Shown in pieces: positions 4,114 through 9,083 of a stretch of DNA of 9,083 nucleotides. Made by a program: the position numbers and the translations under genes. Positions within the stretch are counted from its first letter, which is position 1, and each line of letters starts with the position of its first letter. The notes beneath the pieces were generated by a model. The model made no database searches. It worked only from the letters and a program-made list of their open reading frames with translations, and was not told the DNA's origin. Location of the stretch: the NCBI GenBank assembly GCA_018221175.1, contig JAAOYE010000011.1, forward strand, positions 1 to 9,083, in the 5' to 3' direction. Source of the stretch: Candidatus Woesearchaeota archaeon. GTDB lineage: Archaea > Nanobdellota > Nanobdellia > Woesearchaeales > BM511.

Positions 4114-4156
4114 AGCCACTAGACCACGGGCCCGCAGAAACCCTAGAAAACGCATT

Positions 4157-4168
4157 GTTTTTTTAAGT
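4157..4168 (-). promoter_or_regulatory. TATA box of the tRNA-Val-tRNA-Gly unit
   Basis: Minus-strand ACTTAAAAAAAC is centred about 29 nt before the first base of tRNA-Val (4133), which predicts a very short leader. No comparable TATA box lies in the 14 nt between the two tRNAs, so they probably share this promoter. Confidence 0.5.
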
Positions 4169-4182
4169 ATTGCGGTTTATAG

Positions 4183-4189
4183 AAAAAAA
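4183..4189 (-). terminator. T-tract after the phasin-like gene
   Basis: Seven consecutive T on the minus strand directly follow the stop codon (4192-4190), a typical archaeal oligo-T terminator lying between this gene and the tRNA promoter. Confidence 0.5.
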
Positions 4190-4546
4190 TTATTTTTTCT
4201 TGGCTGGTTTTTTCTTCTTTCCCACAAACTTTATTTTGGTCTTTGGCTTCTTTGCTTTGAGTTTTGCCTCAAGCTCTTTAATTCTTTTTTTAAGAGCAGC
4301 AGTCTGTTTTTCGCTCACAGTCTTTGCTTTTTTATAGAAACCTTTTGTCTCCTTTCTTACCTTTTGTTCTATTGTTTTTGCCTCTCCAACAAGCTTGTCA
4401 AAAAGCTCTTTTCCATCTTTTGCTGTGAGTTTTCCTTTTTTCACAAGTTTATCCACTTCTGCCTTTATCTTTTTTCTGTTGGCAAAAGCAAATCCTCCTG
4501 CCAGGCCAATGCCAAAAGCCTTGATTCTTTTTATTAATTGTTTCAT
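4190..4546 (-). CDS. Phasin-like lysine-rich coiled-coil protein, function unknown
   Basis: I do not recognise a characterised family with certainty. The 118 residues show a short amphipathic/hydrophobic start (IKRIKAFGIGLAGGFAFAN, residues 5-23) and a segment LVKKGKLTAKDGKELFDKLVGEA (34-56). That segment resembles phasin (PhaF-like, polyhydroxyalkanoate granule-associated) proteins, where 'L..GK(L/I)T..E(G).EL...L' precedes a long helix. A predicted coiled coil follows (57-98), then a strongly basic end (KKKKPAKKK). The hydrophobic start may dock to a membrane or lipid surface while the basic tail could contact nucleic acid, but both are inference. The start at 4546 follows a clear GGTGAT ribosome binding site (4556-4551); an in-frame GTG at 4555 lies inside that site. 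It sits 65 nt after secD with its own candidate promoter and an oligo-T terminator. Confidence 0.65.
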   Translation of the reverse strand: MKQLIKRIKAFGIGLAGGFAFANRKKIKAEVDKLVKKGKLTAKDGKELFDKLVGEAKTIEQKVRKETKGFYKKAKTVSEKQTAALKKRIKELEAKLKAKKPKTKIKFVGKKKKPAKKK

Positions 4547-4594
4547 GAGTATCACCTATGTTAGCGTAAAATCCTAATTTAAGATAGAAATAAA

Positions 4595-4603
4595 CTATTT
4601 AAG
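4595..4603 (-). promoter_or_regulatory. Candidate TATA box of the phasin-like gene
   Basis: Minus-strand CTTAAATAG is centred near 4599, predicting a start near 4573 and a leader of about 27 nt that contains the GGTGAT site. It overlaps a small palindrome AAGGG-TTT-CCCTT (4601-4613) that also covers the end of secD. Confidence 0.4.
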
Positions 4604-4611
4604 GGTTTCCC

Positions 4612-6219
4612 TTATTTATCCAAAAGGATTTCTGAGGCTGCAGCGTACGCTGGTCTTGTGATAAATACGCCGATTGTGATTCCAATGATTGTTGTTAATG
4701 CAAACCCTTTTAGAAGTCCTGCGCCAGCAAATAACAGTGGAATCATAGCAACAACTGTTGTGAAGTATGATGCAATAATAATTGAAAACGCTTTTTTTAG
4801 CCGCTGCTTCCAAGAAGAAAAAGCACCTCCCTCACCAGCAAGAGTCTCATCAGTGATAACGATTTGATGGTCAACGCCTGTTCCTGCAGCAATCAAGATG
4901 CCTGCAATAGCAGCAATATCCAAGTTCCACCCGATGATAGCTGCAATGCCAAGCATTATCACAATCTCACTAATCATTGTAACAGCAATTGGAATTGAGA
5001 CTTGGAGTTTTCTGTACCTAATGTACACAACAACGGCAACTGCAAGTATAGCAAAAAGTGCTACAAGAAGAGTGTTTTCTACAAATTCATCGCCAAGCGC
5101 CGGCGACAAGGTGTCAATTTTAACTATTTCAAGCTGCACTGGCAAGCTACCTGTTATAAGCACTGTTTGAAGCTTCTTCATGTTTTTTAGTGCGTCTTTT
5201 ATCGCGTCTGGTTCTGTTAGTCCTGTTCCTGAACCTGAAATCTGGATGTCTGTAACTGCTCTTCCCTGAAGGTCTGAGCCAATTCTTAATGTGTCAACAA
5301 GCGAGTCGTCAAGGTAAAGCTCTAATGATTCGTTAAGATATTCATCATCATTCTCATATACTATTTCAAGATTCTCAGTGGCATCAGCCTGTCTTCTTGC
5401 TGCCTCCGGAGAAAGAGTTATTGAAAACCTAAATCTGCACGCAACCCCTCCCTGAATAGGATTGCATCGCTGAAACGGATCGATTCCCGCACAGTCTGCT
5501 GAGCGGCACACAGCTTTGATGTCATCGCCTCCTAAAAACACTGTTTTGTTGGATATCCTTGCTTCAAACTTTCCTTGATTTGCAAGGAGGTCTTTTACCT
5601 CTTCTTGGGTTGCGCCGGCGATTTCGACCATGATATAATCTTGGCCTTCGCCAATAATCCCTGGCCTGTCTGATACTTCTCTTATCACAAGATCAGATAA
5701 GCCGTAAATATTAAGCCTTTGCTTCATGCTATCAATTAAGCTTGCAGTGTCCTGTGCAGAGAGCTCTTCTTTTGGAACTAGAAGAACCCTTGTTCCGCCT
5801 TGAAGGTCTAGACCTTTTCTAATGTTTGATGTTGGCGCGTCAAATACCCTTATTCCGATGTCTTCAATTCCGGCAGTAGCATTCTCATAGCTTGGAATAG
5901 TAGTTAACGGGTAAATTCCTTTGTTTGTCCTAATGGTTATTGTCTGGTTTGGCAAAAGGTTTTCTGTGAATTGAAAATAGTCCTGTTCATTATTTATTGG
6001 AACATTGTTTATTGAGATTATTTTTTCTTTTGATATCGGCGGAGACTTCGAGTCTGGTGTTGGTATCTTTGCAAGATTGGCAGCACTGTCTTTTATCACG
6101 CTTCTAATCGTTACACCTTCATTGTCTGGTTTTGGGTTTATTGCAAAAAGCGAGAGCAGCAAGAAGATTATCAAAACTACGATTCTCATGTTTGTAAGCA
6201 TCTTTTTTGTTTTACTCAT
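4612..6219 (-). CDS. secD: Protein translocase accessory subunit SecD
   Basis: SecD works with SecF in the membrane to assist SecYE(G)-dependent protein export. The 535 residues show TM1 at about 12-27, then a large extracytoplasmic region. Within it residues 34-106 look like a PDZ-type domain (GVTIRSVIKDSAANLAKI, then KIISINNVPINN). The hallmark GLDLQGGTRVLL is at 136-147, SMKQRLNIYGL at 164-174 and the archaeal LTEPDAIKDALKNM block near 334-347. TM2-TM6 follow from about 382, including GTGVDHQIVITDET (446-459), whose D450 aligns with the essential TM4 aspartate of bacterial SecD, and GFALTTIIGITIGVFITRPAYA near the end. Four cysteines (238, 243, 252, 261) lie in the extracytoplasmic part. 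The ATG overlaps the secF stop by 8 nt, so expression is coupled; secF before secD is an arrangement known in archaea. Confidence 0.95.
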   Translation of the reverse strand: MSKTKKMLTNMRIVVLIIFLLLSLFAINPKPDNEGVTIRSVIKDSAANLAKIPTPDSKSPPISKEKIISINNVPINNEQDYFQFTENLLPNQTITIRTNKGIYPLTTIPSYENATAGIEDIGIRVFDAPTSNIRKGLDLQGGTRVLLVPKEELSAQDTASLIDSMKQRLNIYGLSDLVIREVSDRPGIIGEGQDYIMVEIAGATQEEVKDLLANQGKFEARISNKTVFLGGDDIKAVCRSADCAGIDPFQRCNPIQGGVACRFRFSITLSPEAARRQADATENLEIVYENDDEYLNESLELYLDDSLVDTLRIGSDLQGRAVTDIQISGSGTGLTEPDAIKDALKNMKKLQTVLITGSLPVQLEIVKIDTLSPALGDEFVENTLLVALFAILAVAVVVYIRYRKLQVSIPIAVTMISEIVIMLGIAAIIGWNLDIAAIAGILIAAGTGVDHQIVITDETLAGEGGAFSSWKQRLKKAFSIIIASYFTTVVAMIPLLFAGAGLLKGFALTTIIGITIGVFITRPAYAAASEILLDK

Positions 6220-7183
6220 TTTTTGCTTTTCGCTCCAAGTACCATCTTAAAAGCCCTGCGTTTTGTATCCATGTGTTGACTATATCTGCCAAAAGACCGA
6301 TTAACAGTATAAGCATGATTTGTTTTAGAACTTCTGACTCCGAGACAATAAGTGAGATTATTATTGCGATAAGTGTTGTGATGTTCATAGTCATCCCTGT
6401 TTTCATAGCAGAAAAAGTCCTGTCTACCACTGTTCCTTCTTTTCGCTTAAGCACTCTGTTTGTCAAAAGTATGTCTGTGTCAACAGAGTAACCGATAAGC
6501 ATCAAAAAAGCGGCGATTCCCGCAGTTGTTATTCTAACATCTAAAAAACTTATTACTGCAAGAGTTATTATCATGTCTGAAAATGCTGCAAGGATGATTG
6601 CAAGTGACGGCACAAAATTTCTAAAGTAAAAAAATACTAGTGCCCCCATAAATAAAAATGCAAGGATGATTGCTGTAATGATTTGCTTGTAAAAAGAATG
6701 TCCAAGTGATGAACCTGTGACTTCAACAGTGAAATCATCTAAAGAAAGCCCATAGTTAAGTTTAATCATGTCCACAAGCGTCTCTTGTTCTATTTCTGAA
6801 GCTTCAATTACTATCGCAACCTGTTTGCCTGCACTAGAAAGTGTTCTTGTTTCTATATCTCCTTGTGGAAATATGCTTTCTAAAAAGCTTTTAACATCAG
6901 AGCTGGATAGTGTACTTGTTGGAATAGTAACAGATATCCCCCCTTTGATTGAAACGCCTTTGTTTATGAACTCACCTGTCGTTGCGTAGCTTTGAAATAA
7001 TATTCCAAACGAAATTATTAATAAAATAAGAGGTATAAGCATTAACTTTTTGTAATCGTTAATGTAAATTTCTTTTAAGCCTGACTTTTTTTTCTCTTTT
7101 TTTGGCTGTGATTCTTGCGAAGCTGTTTGTTTGTTTTGTTTGAATTTTTGCCGTCTTTTCTGTCTTTTACTTGCTTTTGCCAT
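6212..7183 (-). CDS. secF: Protein translocase accessory subunit SecF
   Basis: SecF forms a complex with SecD. The 323-residue protein starts with a very basic cytoplasmic segment (residues 1-45, KASKRQKRRQKFKQ and KKEKKK), then TM1 (47-66). The SecF form of the D1 motif, GVSIKGGISVTI (76-87), follows with a short extracytoplasmic domain. The junction GSSLGHSFYKQ (157-167) leads to five further membrane segments, including IGYSVDTDILLTNRVLKRK (230-248), the D4 motif with conserved acidic residues, and GLLADIVNTWIQNAGLLRW near the end. An in-frame ATG at 7246 is possible, but the ATG at 7183 lies about 26 nt after a strong TATA centre, which fits a leaderless mRNA, and the upstream codons look non-coding. 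Its stop overlaps the start of secD. Confidence 0.95.
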   Translation of the reverse strand: MAKASKRQKRRQKFKQNKQTASQESQPKKEKKKSGLKEIYINDYKKLMLIPLILLIISFGILFQSYATTGEFINKGVSIKGGISVTIPTSTLSSSDVKSFLESIFPQGDIETRTLSSAGKQVAIVIEASEIEQETLVDMIKLNYGLSLDDFTVEVTGSSLGHSFYKQIITAIILAFLFMGALVFFYFRNFVPSLAIILAAFSDMIITLAVISFLDVRITTAGIAAFLMLIGYSVDTDILLTNRVLKRKEGTVVDRTFSAMKTGMTMNITTLIAIIISLIVSESEVLKQIMLILLIGLLADIVNTWIQNAGLLRWYLERKAKNE

Positions 7184-7202
7184 GTCAGTTTTGAAAAAAT
7201 TG

Positions 7203-7213
7203 CATTTATATAA
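7203..7213 (-). promoter_or_regulatory. TATA box of secF-secD
   Basis: Minus-strand TTTATATAAAT is centred about 25 nt before the secF ATG at 7183, predicting a leaderless transcript; no Shine-Dalgarno is present. The BRE side carries a perfect 7-bp inverted repeat, AAAAATC-TACT-GATTTTT (7212-7229), a possible operator though A/T composition makes chance likely. Confidence 0.6.
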
Positions 7214-7317
7214 AAATCTACTGATTTTTCTAAACTTAAAAATCATAAATTTTTAAAAACTAAAAAATATAATTTTCCACTTATTAACAAAGTTTATGCA
7301 AAATTCTTCCCATAACC

Positions 7318-7326
7318 TTTATAAAT
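7318..7326 (+). promoter_or_regulatory. TATA box of aspS
   Basis: TTTATAAAT is centred 26 nt before the ATG at 7348, so the mRNA should begin at or next to that ATG. This decides against the in-frame ATG at 7330, which lies too close to the box to be transcribed. Confidence 0.65.
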
Positions 7327-7347
7327 AAAATGTTTGTTCTATTTCGG

Positions 7348-9083
7348 ATGCTAAGAACACATACAAACGGAGAGCTCACAAAAAAAGATGTTAAGAAAAA
7401 TGTTGAGCTTTGTGGGTGGGTAGATACAAGACGTGATCATGGCGGAATAATATTTATTGACCTTAGAGACAGACATGGCATAACTCAGATTGTTTTTGAG
7501 CCAACTCACAGCAAAAAACTGCATAATAAGGCTGAAAAGCTTCGGCGCGAATTTGTCATCCAAATCAAAGGAAAGATAAGACCAAGAGGAAAAGGCCTTG
7601 AAAATCCTAATATTTCTACTGGACAAATTGAGGTTTTGGCAGATGAAATGAAAGTTTTTTCACAAGCCTTGACACCTCCAATCGAAATTGATGATAGAAA
7701 GGTTGCAAATGATGATATGAGACTTAAATACAGATACTTGGATTTGAGGCGGCCTAGCATGCAAAAGGCGTTTAAGTTTAGACATGATGTTATTACTGCT
7801 ATGCGTGAGTATGCAAACAAGCAAGGTTTTTTGGAGATTGAAACTCCGATGTTAATTAAATCAACTCCTGAAGGCGCGCGCGACTATGTTGTGCCATCAA
7901 GGATTAATCCTGGAAGGTTTTACGCGCTTCCTCAAAGTCCTCAGCTTTACAAGCAAATTTTTATGATTGCAGGCTTTGATAAATACTACCAAATTGCAAG
8001 ATGCCTTAGGGATGAGGATCTTAGAGCTGACAGGCAGCCTGAGCACACGCAGTTTGATTTTGAGATGAGCTTTGTCACACAGGAAGATATTATTAATTTT
8101 GTCAATGGTCTTTATAGACATGTTTTTAAAAAAGTCATGAAAAAAGACATTGGGCAAATCCCTATTTTCACTTATGACGTGGCAATGTCAAGGTTTGGAA
8201 GCGACAAGCCTGACTTAAGGTTTACACTTGAACTTACTAATGTTACAGACGTTGTGAAAAAATCTGATTTTTCAGTGTTTACAAATGTTGTAGATGCCGG
8301 CGGAAAAGTCGTGTGCGTTGCGCCAGAAAAAGATTTTTCAAGAAAAGATGTTGATAGGTACATTGATTTTTGCCAGAAAATCGGCGCTAAGGGCATGGCT
8401 TGGATGAGAGTTACAAAAGCAGGGCTTGAGTCAAACATTGCCAAGTTTTTCAAGACAGACGTTCAAAAAAAGCTGATAAAGGAAACTGGCGCTAAAGTTG
8501 GCTCTGTTTTGATGTTTATTGCTGACAAGCCTAAAAAAGCATCAGAAATAGCAGGTCAGTTAAGGCTAAAGTTAGGTGAGGATTTGGACCTTATTAAGGA
8601 TGGCGAGTTTAAGTTTTGCTGGGTAAATGATTTTCCACTTTTTGCTTATAACGAAGAGGATGATAGTTGGGGGCCAGAGCATCACATGTTTAGTATGCCA
8701 AAGTCAGAGTTTGTAGATAATTTTGAGAAAAAACCTGGCGAGGTCAAAGGAGACCTTTGGGATTTTGTCTTAAATGGTATTGAGATTGGAAGTGGCAGTA
8801 TCAGAGTTTCAAAGCCAGAGATTCAGGAAAGGATTATGAAGTTTATTGGTATTTCTAAAGCTGAGGCTGAGGAAAAGTTTGGTTTTTTGCTTAATGCCTA
8901 CAAGTATGGCGGTCCGCCTCATGGAGGTATGGGTCTTGGACTTGACAGGACAGTTGCGCTCATGCTTGGTACAAATGATATTAGAGAAGTCATAGCGATT
9001 CCAAAAAACAAGGCTGCTCAGTGCCCAATGGATGGCAGCCCTGGACTTGTGGATGACGGTCAGCTAAAAGAGCTTAATATCAA
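7348..9083 (+). CDS. aspS: Aspartyl-tRNA synthetase, bacterial type with GAD domain (3' end cut)
   Basis: AspRS charges tRNA-Asp with aspartate. The visible 578 residues run off the window close to the expected end, since bacterial-type AspRS is about 590 long. The N-terminal anticodon-binding OB domain spans 1-105 (MLRTHTNGEL, CGWVDTRRDHGGIIFIDLRD). The class II catalytic domain begins near 125 (RLKYRYLDLRRP), with TPEGARDYVVPSR (173-185), ALPQSPQLYKQ (193-203) and motif 2 (ARCLRDEDLRADRQPEHTQF, 217-236). The GAD insertion (about 290-415) includes IGAKGMAWMRV. Then come WVNDFPLF, GSGSIRV and motif 3 GLGLDRTVALMLG (529-541). The full GAD insertion marks it as bacterial type, whereas most archaea have the shorter archaeal/eukaryal form, so transfer from bacteria is likely. 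His31 and the Gly at 83 match residues tied to non-discriminating AspRS. Confidence 0.95.
   Translation, partial: MLRTHTNGELTKKDVKKNVELCGWVDTRRDHGGIIFIDLRDRHGITQIVFEPTHSKKLHNKAEKLRREFVIQIKGKIRPRGKGLENPNISTGQIEVLADEMKVFSQALTPPIEIDDRKVANDDMRLKYRYLDLRRPSMQKAFKFRHDVITAMREYANKQGFLEIETPMLIKSTPEGARDYVVPSRINPGRFYALPQSPQLYKQIFMIAGFDKYYQIARCLRDEDLRADRQPEHTQFDFEMSFVTQEDIINFVNGLYRHVFKKVMKKDIGQIPIFTYDVAMSRFGSDKPDLRFTLELTNVTDVVKKSDFSVFTNVVDAGGKVVCVAPEKDFSRKDVDRYIDFCQKIGAKGMAWMRVTKAGLESNIAKFFKTDVQKKLIKETGAKVGSVLMFIADKPKKASEIAGQLRLKLGEDLDLIKDGEFKFCWVNDFPLFAYNEEDDSWGPEHHMFSMPKSEFVDNFEKKPGEVKGDLWDFVLNGIEIGSGSIRVSKPEIQERIMKFIGISKAEAEEKFGFLLNAYKYGGPPHGGMGLGLDRTVALMLGTNDIREVIAIPKNKAAQCPMDGSPGLVDDGQLKELNI

Larger units (their letters stand above)
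3950..4133 (-). tRNA. tRNA-Val (anticodon TAC) with two introns
   Basis: The gene spans 184 nt because two introns interrupt it. Removing 4113-4096 and 4056-3964 leaves a canonical 73-nt tRNA. Acceptor GGGCCCG/CGGGCCC pairs perfectly, and the D-arm is GTCT-AGTGGCTA-TGAC (A14, G15, G18G19 and A21 in place). The anticodon arm GTGCC-CTTACAC-GGCAT has anticodon TAC. Variable TGATC supplies C48 for the G15-C48 pair, and the T-arm is CCCGG-TTCGAGT-CCGGG with A73. CCA is not encoded. The anticodon loop itself, the usual archaeal intron site, is uninterrupted. Each intron is flanked by a bulge-helix-bulge structure, the substrate of archaeal tRNA splicing endonuclease. Confidence 0.93.

Noticed and set aside
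4053..4134. tRNA pseudogene or degenerate tRNA
   Set aside because: Without considering introns the T-arm and 3' acceptor appear missing, but both are found intact at 3950-3963 after a bulge-helix-bulge intron, so the gene is complete.
4073..4537. Plus-strand open frame of 154 codons rich in Phe and Leu
   Set aside because: It spans tRNA-Val and the complement of the lysine-rich phasin-like gene; it has no ribosome binding site and its composition is the mirror of AAA/AAG codons.
8172..8453. Minus-strand open frame of 93 codons within aspS, and similar ones at 7351-8157
   Set aside because: They are shadows of the aspS reading frame, which is continuous and strongly conserved on the plus strand.

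Overview
This AT-rich window looks like part of a small archaeal genome, most likely a DPANN lineage of the Woesearchaeota/Pacearchaeota kind. The evidence is archaeal/eukaryal-type ribosomal proteins (eL21, eL15, eL31, eL39, eS19), the archaeal RNA polymerase subunit Rpo4, an archaeal-type SecF-SecD pair, TATA-type promoters, and a tRNA interrupted by bulge-helix-bulge introns. The lineage call is inference; no marker gene was compared by search.

Layout. Positions 130-1426 (+) hold rpl21e, rpo4 (rpoF) and a DUF655 gene, a gene order known from archaea. They converge on rpl15e (1429-2007, -), which has an unusually structured leader (about 2008-2113). A 98-residue protein shaped like a ribosome hibernation factor (2211-2507, +) ends exactly where rpl31e begins on the other strand. 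The minus-strand cluster rps19e-rpl39e-rpl31e (3801 down to 2508) has disordered Lys/Glu/Pro tails on eS19 and eL31 that share a 12-residue repeat. Upstream of it lie tRNA-Gly(GCC) and tRNA-Val(TAC); the tRNA-Val gene carries two introns at non-canonical sites. Then come a small phasin-like, lysine-rich coiled-coil protein (4190-4546, -) and the overlapping secF-secD pair (7183 down to 4612, -). Divergent from secF is aspS (7348 onward, +), a bacterial-type aspartyl-tRNA synthetase cut by the window end.

Function. Nearly everything serves gene expression or export: ribosome parts, transcription, tRNAs, tRNA charging and Sec-dependent secretion. The points most worth a second look are the doubly interrupted tRNA-Val (introns of 18 and 93 nt in the D-loop and T-loop), the in-frame 36-nt repeat in the tails of two neighbouring ribosomal proteins, the competing hairpins in the rpl15e leader, the HPF-like protein, and AspRS residues that suggest a non-discriminating enzyme.
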